A stretch of DNA of 64,000 nucleotides. Source: Neodontobutis hainanensis (Eukaryota > Chordata > Actinopteri > Gobiiformes > Odontobutidae). A program made the position numbers and the translations under genes. Below are positions 1 to 10,951 of the stretch, in pieces. Where the stretch lies: the NCBI GenBank assembly GCA_024349245.1, contig JALDNG010000024.1, positions 5,574,001-5,638,000 on the forward strand, written 5' to 3'. The notes under the pieces were generated by a model that was not told the origin of the DNA, ran no database searches, and worked only from the letters and a program-made list of their open reading frames with translations. Within the stretch, counting starts at the first letter, position 1. Each line of letters begins with the position of its first letter.

Positions 1-606
1 GTGAGTGTGACTACATTATCTTTAACGCAGAATCATTTTTTATTTTAGACAAGATGTAGAATTGTTTGATAGATATAGACATGAAGCCTCAGCTCATTTT
101 TTGTTAATATTAAAGTGTTATTTTAGTATATAACATCTTTATTTGTACAGAATATCCATAGACTCAGTTAATCACACTGAAAGCAAAATTAAGTGTTTGT
201 ATTTTATTTTTTTTAATCTTAGATATATCTGTTGTGAAAGGAGTATGTTAGAATGGCAAATGAAACAGAACCTGCTAAAGCTCTTTGGAAAAACAACTAA
301 AGAAACAACACATTTTAACGTGACTTTGGTGTGTTTATGTGCTTTCATTTTTGTTGCATAGTTTTTAAATAGGTCAGGCATAATGTGTTGAGTGCTAATG
401 CTAAATGCTTATTCAATCTAAGGCAAGTACATTTTTTATATTTGGACAAAAGGTTGATTCAGACATTTTTATGTTGATGCAAATGACATAAGCTCAGAAA
501 AGTCAGGTAATGTTTTATTGTATGTTTTACTCCAGTACACATGTGCATTTTTCTAATTTTTTAGGATCACATAAAGGCAGCAAATTGTTTATAATGCAAA
601 AAAAAA
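1..606. other. Intergenic flank upstream of the receptor gene
   Basis: AT-rich sequence with no recognisable exon or repeat. The last part (about 595-626) runs through an A-tract into a weak pyrimidine stretch ending in CAG at 624-626. That CAG could be a splice acceptor for a 5' untranslated exon of the receptor that follows. Confidence 0.5.
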
Positions 607-639
607 ATGTGTCTGTGTTCTGGCAGATGTGATGAGACC

Positions 640-1710
640 ATGGCCAACGTCAGCTCGGAGTCACACGTAGTCTTCAACACAACTGTCCAGGTTGAACTTG
701 AATCCTGTGCTATCCTGAGAAAGCAGGCTTCTCGTTTTTTCCTCTACATCTTTCTCTCTGTGGCCATTGTCTGCACCGTGATGGGCAACTTCCTGGTTGT
801 CTTGTCCATAGCCTACTTCAAAAGACTGCAGTCGCCCACTAACTCTTTTGTGTTGTCCCTAGCCATGGCTGACTGCCTCGTTGGACTGGTTGTGATGCCT
901 TACAGTATGATTCGGACCATCGAGGGATGCTGGTTCTTTGGGGCCCTTTTTTGCCAGCTGCACTCCAGCTTAGATGTCATGCTTTGCACTGCATCTATAT
1001 TTCATCTGAGCTGCATTGCATTAGACCGCTATTATGCTGTGTGCAATCCCCTTGTTTACTCTTTAAAGATGTCTCACAGTCAGGTCATTCTACTTTTAAT
1101 TATCTGCTGGGCTGTTCCCATGCTTATTTCATTTGGGCCAATTATGCTCGGTCTTCACATTGCAGGTGTTGATGTCCAACTGCCCAAAAATGTTTGTGTG
1201 TTTGTAGTTAATCAAACGTATGCAGTCCTAGCCTCAGCGGTAGCCTTTTACTTGCCAATGGTTACAATGCTTTTAGCTTACTGGAAGATCTTCAAGGCAG
1301 CCAAACGTCAGGCCAGGCAAATCAGCGCCATGGAGAGCCAGATGGCTGCTGGTGTGGGGAAAGACTCAAGCAAGAAACAGAGACATCGCAATGCCATGAA
1401 AAGAGAAGGTAAAGCAGCAAAAACGCTGGGAATCATAATGGGAGTTTTTCTTTTTTTCTGGATGCCCTTCTTTACAATAAACATTGTGGACCCGTTTGTC
1501 AGCTACAGCACAGCAGTGGTTGTGTGGGATGTATTTCTGTGGCTGGGATACATCAACTCATCTCTAAATCCTTTCTTATATGGCTTCTTCCATCGCTCAT
1601 TTCGTAGGGCATTCCTCATGTTTATGGGTTGCAGAGTTTGTCTCCCTGAATCTTGGTCCGGGATGGAACTCTCTCAGACAAGAAAAGAAGCAAATGAACT
1701 GAGAGATTGA
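640..1710 (+). CDS. Aminergic GPCR, TAAR-like / 5-HT4-like
   Basis: A complete single-exon seven-transmembrane receptor for a biogenic or trace amine, acting at the plasma membrane through G proteins. I start it at the ATG at 640 because accATGG is a near-ideal Kozak context; an in-frame ATG at 607 would add 11 residues but sits in an A-tract. That gives 356 residues. Seen (numbered from 640): N-glycosylation sequons at N3 and N13; N50 in TM1; D78 in TM2; C105 for the TM3-ECL2 disulphide; amine-binding D112 in TM3; DRY at 129-131; FFWMPFF in TM6; NPFLY in TM7. TM2-TM3 (SPTNSFVLSLAMADCL, CTASIFHLSCIALDRYYAV) are TAAR-like. ECL2 and TM5-TM7 (CVFVVN, NIVDPF, LWLGYINSSLNPFLYGF) read like 5-HT4. 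The TAAR signature NSxxNPxxYxxxYxWF is altered at its end (Y to H, W to S). It could be a fish TAAR1-like receptor, a separate TAAR-related lineage, or a 5-HT4 relative. Receptor class is certain; the subfamily is not. Confidence 0.95.
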   Translation: MANVSSESHVVFNTTVQVELESCAILRKQASRFFLYIFLSVAIVCTVMGNFLVVLSIAYFKRLQSPTNSFVLSLAMADCLVGLVVMPYSMIRTIEGCWFFGALFCQLHSSLDVMLCTASIFHLSCIALDRYYAVCNPLVYSLKMSHSQVILLLIICWAVPMLISFGPIMLGLHIAGVDVQLPKNVCVFVVNQTYAVLASAVAFYLPMVTMLLAYWKIFKAAKRQARQISAMESQMAAGVGKDSSKKQRHRNAMKREGKAAKTLGIIMGVFLFFWMPFFTINIVDPFVSYSTAVVVWDVFLWLGYINSSLNPFLYGFFHRSFRRAFLMFMGCRVCLPESWSGMELSQTRKEANELRD

Positions 1711-4370
1711 CAATAAAATACAGCCAGTTTTCATTTGTGTAAAAAGAAAAACGGTAAACTAAATTAGAAGAGAGCTTTTTTTTTTTTTAACCTAAGAAAA
1801 TTTGTTGACCATAGTGACCATAGTAGCTAGTTTTAGTTGCAGTCTACATTGTACATTAAAGTGTTTTGCCATAAGCACTGCGCACTGCATTATTTTTAAA
1901 CTATGCATGAATGTTTGTTTGTATCGGACCACAACCTCGACATACTGGGTAATTAGGTATTAAAGACATGAGTGTGAGGCAGTGTGGGACTTTTTTGAAG
2001 GTGACGAGCTGTCAGGCATTGAGCTTAATTCACCCCCTGTACCTAACAGACTGGAGGAGTAGAAGGGGGCATGAAAGATGAGAAGAATGAAAGGATGACA
2101 TCAGATGCTATTTATAGGTCGATGACAGGAAGAGGCGGGTTTGAGGTGTGATGGCCTCCTCTTGAACTTCAGATAACTAACCTTATCTCCATTAAAAAAT
2201 GTTGTGCACACTTTCCAAAAGAATTTCAGTTGTCAGTATTAAAACACAAAATTAATCTAAAGGTGTCAACAGCCACAGTAACGAAAATGAAGTCAGTGAC
2301 TGATTTTTTTCTAAAATTCTGTGGAATCATGTATGATCCTTAAATGTAAAACACAACAATAATTACATTAATATACATTATATTGTTTACTTGTACATAT
2401 AAATATACCTCATAAAGTTATTGTGAATTGTATTAAATCTTTCAAGTTCAGTTCCGTAAATGTAAATATAAATTGAGCTTATGTTTTGACATTTTAATGG
2501 CAGTTAAGTTATGTTAAGAGTGTCATCCTAATTGGTCAAAACGACTTCCACTGCAGAAATGATAAAAATGATAATTGTAGACCAATATGTTGTGCCAATA
2601 TTGCAAATAGAGAGACCTTTAAAGATGCTTCAATTAGAGGCAAGGGTAAATATAAATATATATAAGTATATAAAATGTAAAATGTGTGTGTGTGTGTGTG
2701 TGCGTGCGTGTGTGAGAGATATTTGGTCATTTTGTGTAATCTAGATTACTGCATTAATAAAAAAAACTTATTTTTATTTATATATTATTTTATTTATTTA
2801 TTTTGAAGCTGAAAATGTACTGAATAAACAACTGTAACGTTTAATAAAAATAATAGTTAAAGCACATGAGAATTAGGATTTGCTTTTGTATTGGTGTTAG
2901 CTATTTTCCAACACACTAAGGTCAAAAGTAAGTTTTCCCTCGAAATGGGGCTAATAACAGGAAGTACTTGTAGTTGATAAGTCTCACTATATTGCCACTT
3001 ATCTGTTCCAAAAATCTCACTCACTGTTAGTTCACTCTTTCTTTTATGTTCTGCGTGTTGGTTGTGAAACTAATAGCTTCTTTTTATACTGACTGGGGTT
3101 GTAACACTTGTCACGCACACTCCCACAGCTGTTGAGTGAGCGGTAGAACCTGTCCTCAGACGTCAGACTCTATTGGAGTGAAAGAAAATGTGAAAATAAA
3201 ACACAATAATAAACATCAGAAAACTTTACAAACAACCTACAGTATATGGCCAGACTTTCCTTTTTCTCATGGGCATTTTTCGTTACATATTAGTTTTGGA
3301 AATGATTACTTGTGAAGAAAACATTTGGCATTCCCTCAAGCCAAAAGAACACTCAAGTAAGCTTCCAGTGAAATTGCACTAATAATTGACATTTATTTGT
3401 GTTGGTTCAAACTCTTACTCCCATTTTTGTTTTTTATTCCCCATATGTTAAAAAAACTGTCAACAGTGTATTATATGTATGGGCATGTTGTCACACTGGG
3501 TAAGTTGTAACAGCGTTTTTCTTTTTTTAAAATTCAGAAAAAAAGGTTATACTGAAAAGTCAAATAACAGTTTTGAGCCTCCTTTGTGTCCTGCTATTAT
3601 GTCCTGAATATGGAAAACTTATGCGTAATCGTCCTGTTTACTCTGAAGTGATGTGCAACATGAAACAACAGTGCCATCTGCTGGAAACAAGTATAGGATC
3701 ACTGCGAGAAAAAACAGACATTTTATTATATTTCACACTAGATTGTATAACATCAAAAAAGGGGATAGTTTTTTTTTTTGTTCCACAGCAACACTCACTT
3801 ATTAATTTCACTTTACATTTAAGTAGTCCTATGTTTTTTTTTTTTTTTTTTGTAACGTCGTCAATGAAACTGGATTTAAAACAATGATAATGAAAATAAT
3901 CCACAATCAGCAGCATGTTCATTTAAGGAACATTTTGTCAACAATGCTTTGTCAGATCAAGGATTTATTACACATCTCATTTAAATGTAATTTATAACTC
4001 ACCCTCCATAAATGTGCATTCTTTCAGTAAGACACAAACATTGAAAAGCTTTTCTAACAATTTTGTCAAATGTTAAGAAAGGTCAGTCGTCAGTGTGATG
4101 AACTATTTCAAAAGGACAGTTCACAAGTTGTCCATTTTGTTCCTGGAGCTAAAGCATGGCTTCAATCTTACAAGACTTTTCATAAACAGACGGTCCATGG
4201 GAAAAACCTTTTGTCTCGTTTGTGCTGGGAATGAGCTGTCTATCACCCACTTTGTTCAAGTTTCAGTTTCTCTCATATTCTGTCACAACAAGCAATGTGC
4301 CATCACTGTCTTTTATATTGCCCCAATATGGCCATTAGGAAATAAATAAAAACACACAGAAAGATATCTG
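1711..4370. other. Intergenic region between convergent receptor genes
   Basis: This 2.66-kb stretch separates the two stop codons and must hold both 3' UTRs. An AATAAA lies immediately after the first stop (1712-1717), probably too close to be the main signal; others occur at 2756 and 2822. For the minus-strand gene the first AATAAA is at 3964-3969. A short (TG)n tract lies at 2684-2712. No further gene is visible. Confidence 0.6.
3964..3969 (-). promoter_or_regulatory. Candidate poly(A) signal of adra1d
   Basis: TTTATT on the plus strand reads AATAAA on the minus strand, about 400 bases past the adra1d stop. It is the first canonical hexamer met downstream of that stop. Use of the site is inferred. 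Confidence 0.4.
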
Positions 4371-4921
4371 TTAAATATCAGTCTCTTTAAGTCCATAGCA
4401 TTCAGCCAGGTCATAGAACTGATAACTGCTCTGCTCACAGCTGTTGTAAATCCCCATGGAGACTGTATCGACTATATCAATACGGCCCACAGCAGGTGAG
4501 GTCCCCTTTCCCGGACCTCCCCTGATTTTATTTGAAAGACTGTTCACTTTTTCCTTGAGCTGGAAGGAGGATTTTTGTAGTGGGGGAAAGAGGCTCCATG
4601 TCTTAAAACTGAGCGAGGTGCCCTTTCCTCGGTGCAAAAAAGAGCTGCGACAGGATTCATGCACAGTGTAACCGGGTGTATAATCTGCCCTCTGCTCCCT
4701 GCTTATGCCTTTGACAGCCGTCCGCCACCGTTGGCCGTAGAAGCGCCGCAAACCCCTCCGCCGCTGGTGGCACTGGCACCTGAGCAGGCGGTTGAAGGCG
4801 CGCTGGAACTCTTTGCTGGAGCAGGGGTAGATCATGGGGTTGATGCAGCTGTTGAAGTAGCCCAGCCAAAAGACCACCTTGAAGACTGTTTCAGATGGCT
4901 TCAGTGTCGGAAAGAGGGAGC
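4371..4921 (-). CDS. adra1d: Alpha-1D adrenergic receptor, exon 2 (TM7 and C-tail)
   Basis: Second and last coding exon of the minus-strand receptor. The acceptor is CACACAG at 4928-4922, and the exon opens with the two bases that finish the glycine codon split by the intron. It encodes the end of ECL3 (SLFPTLKPSETVFK), TM7 with WLGYFNSCINPMIYPC (the NPxxY motif), helix 8 and a cysteine-bearing RLLRCQC segment suited to palmitoylation. A basic tail of about 140 residues ends YGLKETDI. The final ETDI is a class I PDZ ligand like that of mammalian alpha-1D, which is known to bind syntrophins. The LLRCQC and LRETDI-like ends mark alpha-1D rather than 1A or 1B. TAA stop at 4371-4373. Exon 2 supplies residues 318-499 plus part of Gly317. 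Confidence 0.96.
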
Positions 4922-7900
4922 CTGTGTGGACACAATCAGAATGTCATAATGGTAAAGGCACTATTCAAAAAGAAAGAATGCTACACTTTGTTGTTGTTTT
5001 TTATGGTATTTAATGTTCTATTATGGAGAATCAGGCAGGCATGATGACAAGAAACCTAAAGTACTGACAAACTTTTTTCAAAATGGGATTTAAATGCATT
5101 AGTGACCAATAGTAATTACTAGTCATTTATCTTTACCAGAGAGTTGTTTCAGAAACAAACAGACATTAATTATATTTGCAGGGATGTCTGAGGACAAAGT
5201 GAATAAAATATTTTGACAGAATTCATTAAAGGGGAAAATATTCATTATCTGTACTGCCCATGTGAGCACAATAATTGTAGTCTTTATTTGTACTCCCTTC
5301 TGCTTCAAAAAAAAAAAAAAAGAGAAAGTCTCCTGTTTGACTCATACACACACAATGTGCTCAAGTACATTATGCTATGTATACATATTTTTCAGTCTTA
5401 TGACAGGTGGTAACTTGCAGAATTCTTTTTGTTATGATATATGGCGCTGTGCCTGTTACAGACCAGGATCTGACATTTCAAGGACTTTTATTAATGGAAA
5501 AATGTATATTTGCAGAACTACTGTTGTGTAATGCTATTACAATATGATCATATGAGTATTATTATGTATCATAAAATGTGATTTTTACATTGACTTTTTT
5601 ATCATATATTTACTTGACAGATCTATATTTATATTTATTATAGAACAGTGGACAATCCCCTACCAGCTTTTTAAGAATAATGAATGAATGTTGAGGCACA
5701 AATTACCTAAAGCTATTGTTTAAAGGTAATATCTTCATAGTATTGAGTGGATCTGTGTAGTATTAACACAAGATTTTAATGTTATTCTCTGGTGCTTTCT
5801 AGTTTTATATTTCCATTCCCAGTCTTGAATTTAGTCGATGACCCCTGGACACAGAAGAAACATTGTGCTGTGCTAATGTCAACTGAGCTTTATGGGTCCA
5901 TAAGTCCATTTGTATGTCATTTGTCTGATTGCAATGTGGAAAATGTGGAAAACAGGCTTCCATGCTGTTATCAGCCTTCAACAAAATATTGCATTCCCAG
6001 AAATGTTTGCTATGACAGTGGCATTTTACTAAGTTATAAAGAAAATGGTCTACTTTAAACTTAATCAGTCTAATTGTTTAAAGTGAGGTGCTGCAGATGT
6101 TCTGATGGATGTTTTTAAATGTTTTTAAATATCAACCTTTAATTCAACATCTATAGGTGCAGATATTTGGTCTTGGTCTATCACTTCGAGTCTTGACTTT
6201 ATCTCATAAACTTCACAGTTGGCAATGATGGTTTGCAAAGTAAGTCTTTGTATGGGTTGTTGTGTATGTGCTGAAAATAAGAGTTAGATGATTCTGTTAC
6301 ATTATTACAACAAAAAACTGCTTCTTTGCCTTTTATCATAAATTACTCATTTGAAAGTACCATGTGCAATGACGAGTACTGTAATTAGTTTGTGTTTTTT
6401 TTTGTATTGGCTCCTATTTCATCCATAAAGTTGGTCAAATTATTCCGACACACTTCATAACATCTCTTTTATGTTAGTAGACAGAACTTTGATCTGTCTT
6501 TGGGGAAATACCGACATGACATTTAATGTTTAATAAAAGGCCTATGACTTTCAGCTTTGATAAAGTTTTGAAAGTAAACGCCATTTCTCTTCATAACATT
6601 AAGTATTCATGGTTTGTCCAACGCTGGAGATTAAGTGAGTGCCAGTGTCAACTGTAGCTGTCAGTTTAGTGTAAAATGAAAGTGGGTCTTTCTTGAGTTA
6701 GTGTTTGTTTTGTCCACTTTGGGCTACTGTACAAATACAGCAGTGTCTGTGAAAGGGGGTCTGCTCCATATGAAGAATAAAGCAGAAGAAGAGAAACAGA
6801 ACTTATCTCCAATTTTACACAAACGTAGTTGAAGAATTTAAAACCTTTGCGTTTGAAATTCTATCATCTGACTTTAAGCTTAATTTTTAGATTTAATATT
6901 ATGGATCAAAACTCTAAAGCTATAAATTTCTGCAGTAGCTGGAAATCAGATAAAAATCCTTGGGTTATCTCAGCTTTAACCATGGCTCAGTCTGATTGTA
7001 TTCACTGAAGTGCATTACTTTTCTCCCCAAAATGATACGTTAAATAAATGAATAAATCTACTTCAGATAATCCCACCCATAGGCTTGTTATATCAGAGGG
7101 TAGAGTTCAATAACAACGCATATGTGAGATTATTTTTTCTAAAGATTTCATTGTAGCTGTTAGTCTTCCACCTGTTGATTTTCCCACATGCATTTCTCGA
7201 TCTTGATTTAACCTCAAAACTTTTCTACTTTAGACTCACTGACTGACTATAGTTATTAACAGAAGGGGGCCTATACACGTATCTGTCTCTAAAAACGTTT
7301 TCTCTAAATCTGAAAGTGCACTCAGTAATGCAGCCCCCAGAGTGCTGCCGCTTATAAAGTACCGGCCATTTGCTCATAATAGCTTTTAAAACAGTTGCAT
7401 TCAATTTATGTAAAATGAAAATTCATGAGGTCACTGTTTGTGTGTGTGACTCAATCCCAAGTGAAACATTATATTCTTCATTTGCATTCATTGGTTTGAT
7501 TTTTGGAGTGCCATTATCACTTGTTGAAGTGATTACTTGACTGATTTTTGTTTTTAATGTATGCCTTATTAATTTACTGGGTTCAATTCAAATTTATGCA
7601 CATTTTATAGACTTCCAAGGCCTTTGTAAAAGAATGACATATATTGATACAAACAAGAGCTCTGGTGTGAGTTAAGATATTGTCTTGTGCTCGCACCAAG
7701 AGGGCTTTTTCTACACACAAGGTATGAGGGCCTTAAACGAACATGTTGTTTAGACTTAATGTGCCCATTAAATAGAAAAAAATAGAACTTACTTTAATCA
7801 CAGAATATGAAAATCCACACTCTGTGCTGCATACCGTGTATATTTTTTTATGCACTTTTGTTTGAATTGTGCACTGCTTTCAGTTAAAGCTGGTGTAAGC

Positions 7901-8478
7901 AATTTGAATGTTAATGTGTAGGAAAATAAATAACAAAGAAATCTCAAATTAAAGCCTCATTTAAAAGGGTTGCTTGTGTATTGTACATAAAGTAAGTTTA
8001 AAATTATGGCTGCAGTTCCTTGTTTATGATTGTTAATTATTTTCAAATGCTGCCTACTAGACCTTTAATAACTTCCATACCTGCATGGTTTGTAGATTTA
8101 GTGATTCTGACTCTATGATTATGACTTATATGGAGAGATGTATTTAGTGGCATTCTGAAACAAATGGAAAACAAAAGAAACAAATGGATAAAATAAATGA
8201 ATAGATTGCTACCTCATAGGGGACTTTGTTTTAGAGCCATGCTTATTGTACATACACACATTTCTTATATTAACACAACTTTAGATAAGTCAGGAGGTCA
8301 GTCAAACAAAGTGCAATATTTGGAAAAAGTGTTTCTAAAATCAATTTCCTAAATCAAATTTCTAATTTAAGCCATGCTGTTGTTTAAACAAATTGAAAGT
8401 ATTATTATAAATTTCATTCAAATTAAAATCCCAAGTTAGAAATGAACAGCAATGGAATGAAATAAATAAAAGGCATAC
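4922..8478 (-). other. adra1d: adra1d intron (3,557 bp, phase 1)
   Basis: Bounded by donor G|GTATG (minus strand, GT at 8478-8477) and acceptor CACACAG ending at 4922. It interrupts a glycine codon just after TM6, the position conserved in vertebrate alpha-1 adrenergic receptors. The interior is AT-rich with no recognised repeat or exon. Confidence 0.95.
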
Positions 8479-9427
8479 CAATAGGTAAAAAGAAGAAGAA
8501 GGGCAGCCAGCACAAAATGAACATCCCCACGACAATGGCGAGGGTTTTAGCAGCTTTCTTCTCTCGGGAGAACTTCATGAGGCGCACTGACAGGGAGCCT
8601 CTGAACGGGTTGCTTTTGCTGCTTTTGGAGCTGCTGTCCTCCAACACACTGCGACAGTGAATGCGCAGCACCACTTCCATTGAGTTATCCCTCTCGCGCT
8701 TTATGCCCGCTTCTAAACTCTTGGTAGTCCTGCGGGCTACCACATACACCCTGAAGTACATGAACAGGATGACGGACAGCGGGAGGTAGAAAGAGAAAAG
8801 CGAGGAGAAGAGCGCGTAACCTGGCTCCTCGGTGATTTTACAGATGCTCTCATCTACTGGAGGAGGCTCTTTCCATCCCAAAAGTGGACATACAGAGATA
8901 ACTATAGAAGACACCCACACTAGCAATAAAATAGCCACGGCTTTTCTCTCTGTCATGATACTGGGATACTTCAGACAGTGCTTGACCCCTATGTAGCGGT
9001 CTACGGAGATGATACAGAGGCTGAGGATGGACGCAGTGCAGCACAATACGTCCACAGCTGCCCAGATGTTACAGAAAATGCGCCCGAACACCCAGCATCC
9101 CAGCACCTCAAGGGAAGCGGAGAACGGCAGCACTATGATGCTCAACAGCAGGTCCGCTATGGCTAAGTTCACTATGAAGAAGTTGGTGACAGTCTGCAAG
9201 TGTCTGTTGCACACCACAGATAGTATCACCAATATGTTACCCACGATAGCAACCAAGATGAAGACGCACAAAAAGACTCCAACGCCGACCGCCTGGGAGT
9301 CCAGAGTGTAGTTTGCGCACGTTGGAGTGACGTTGGTGCCATTTGGAGAGTCCAGGTCTGATCCGTTAGAGGCTTCAGTGAAGTAAATCCCATACTGACT
9401 GTCGTTCCGCAAAGTGGCTTCTGTCAT
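8479..9427 (-). CDS. adra1d: Alpha-1D adrenergic receptor, exon 1 (N-terminus to TM6)
   Basis: First coding exon of a catecholamine receptor that couples mainly to Gq/11 and phospholipase C (family knowledge). It begins at the ATG at 9427 and supplies 316 codons plus one base; the joined protein is 499 residues. Seen: five N-glycosylation sequons (N8, N21, N29, N32, N39); TM1 with GN64; TM2 with D92; C119; TM3 with amine-binding D126; DRY 143-145; serines in TM5 (FSSLFSFYLP) that contact the catechol in this family; a serine-rich ICL3; KAAKTLAIV leading into TM6 with CWLPFF. The N-terminus is about 45 residues, shorter than in mammalian alpha-1D. After LPIG the frame runs a few codons into the intron, so the apparent open-frame end at 8423 is not the real C-terminus. 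The exon is richer in CpG than its surroundings. Its 3' neighbour is the convergent TAAR-like receptor. Confidence 0.97.
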
Positions 9428-9740
9428 TTTGACGCGCCATAAAGAGGGGTTTAAAGGGAGTTCGTTAAAGGTAGCCTAAGGACGCATCGCTGGCAGTGAA
9501 CTCAAAAGTCTAAATAAGCCTATTACAATTCTCAAGCATATTAATTTAAACTCACAACAAAAACACCACAGTTACCGTGCGACCTAGTGGCATCCTGCGT
9601 GCTTCTCAGAGAGCTGTTACCTCAAGTCTGAGCGCCACACGGCCCCCACCGACCTCTCTCCCCCTTACGCACACGTCATAGCTCTATCCGCCACACAGCG
9701 TCACTCCAACTCACCAATCACATTCTGCACGCGCTCCAAA
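9428..9740 (-). promoter_or_regulatory. adra1d: Probable adra1d promoter and 5' UTR
   Basis: Immediately upstream of the start codon and clearly richer in GC and CpG than the flanking DNA. On the minus strand it contains an inverted CCAAT box (9714-9718 on plus) and a CRE-like ACGTCA core (9673-9678). No convincing TATA box is visible at the expected spacing. Promoter function is inferred from position and composition. Confidence 0.45.
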
Positions 9741-10179
9741 CAGCTCATTCAGACAAAATGGGCTTTTATTAGTGTCTCATAGTAGAATATAGATCTCACA
9801 GCGTTCAGTGGCTGTGGCGATTTAGTGTGGTCTTTATCATATGGTAGAAGGACAGAGGGACAGGTGCAGGGTAAACAGAAAGGGCAGAACACGAGAGAGA
9901 AATGAAAGAGAAGAAGGGCTATACTTGCATGGTACAACACACACAGAACAGGTGACACTAAAAAAATCAAAAAAGCTTTTGACAAAAAACTATAAAGTTA
10001 ATATACTAGTCATGTAAATTAATACACATATACACAGGTGGTAGAGGAAGAATTCAATTCTGTTACTCAAGAATAAATACAGACAAAGAGGTAAAAATGT
10101 ATGTCATGTTTGTCTGCCTAAGTGTTTTCAAATGTACTAATAATATAATGCTAATGATATACTAATAAAATCAGAACCA
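9741..10179. other. Intergenic, no feature seen
   Basis: AT-rich sequence upstream of adra1d with no recognisable exon or repeat. Open frames here are short and lack support. Confidence 0.5.
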
Positions 10180-10951
10180 TTCATTTATTAATTTTCTACA
10201 GCTTAGTCCCATTAGGGGTCACGGGTGACTGGAGCCTATCCCAGCAGCTATGGGCCTTATGCGGGTATGTAACCATTGTACTTCTGCGTTGTGTTATTTG
10301 ATCTTTGTGGTGTGTTAGAGGACACGAGACACAGCGGAACATTTGAAGACGTTCTCCGTTTAATCTGGATGATAATAATGAAATACAGATCAACATGTGC
10401 TTTACCTTGTCCAGCCCCAAACTGTGAAAGACAGTGGACGAGTTAGCTAACTCTTCTCACGATAAACTAAAACATAGAACCAACATCGAACCCCGCTTTT
10501 AAACTGGTGCACACAAGAAACAAACGAAGAATAATAAACACTAATACAGGAGAAGTATGTGGAGGACCAAGACAGCACAAAAGTGTAATACCAGCTATGA
10601 ACAGCCACACAAAACAAAAAGACAATTTTGAGTAATTATACTATTATTAATGAACCTATTACATGTACACCCTGGACAATGGCCAGTTAGTCGCAGGTCT
10701 AACATTTAGAGACAGACAGTGACAACCATTCACTCTCACATTCACATTCATTCACTAGGGACACTTTAGAGTTGCCAATTAACCTATACATGCATGTGTT
10801 TGGACGGTGGGAGGAAGCTGGAGTACCCGGAGAGAACCCACGGTAACACGTGGAGGACATGCAGACTCCTCACAGAAAGACCGGAGTCTGTTTGAGTCAG
10901 CTGGGTTTTGAATTCACAACCTTAATGCTGTGAGGCAGAAGTGCTAACCAC
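10180..10951 (-). mobile_element. tRNA-derived SINE (family 1), split by an insertion
   Basis: The segments 10180-10267 and 10664-10951 align end to end with the uninterrupted copies at 57 kb and 61 kb. The 3' tail side is on the left and the tRNA-like head (GTGCTAACCAC, reverse of the A box) is on the right. The head is truncated at 10951. The interruption falls at the family's GGGTACACCC site. Confidence 0.85.
10268..10663. mobile_element. Insertion in the SINE, probable solo LTR
   Basis: A 396-bp foreign segment inside the SINE. It begins TGTAAC and ends TTACA, the TG...CA ends of an LTR. It is flanked by GGTA (10264-10267) and TGTA (10664-10667), which fit a 4-bp target-site duplication with one later change. 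An AATAAA lies inside. No coding sequence is present, so the LTR label is inferred from ends and flanks only. Confidence 0.5.

Noticed and set aside
607..639. Upstream ATG as the receptor start
   Set aside because: It lies in an A-tract with weak context. The ATG at 640 has accATGG, and an acceptor-like CAG lies between the two.
4456..4949. Plus-strand ORFs across adra1d exon 2
   Set aside because: They are antisense shadows; the minus-strand frame has the conserved TM7 and C-tail motifs.
8978..9311. Plus-strand ORFs across adra1d exon 1
   Set aside because: They are antisense shadows of a well-supported receptor exon.
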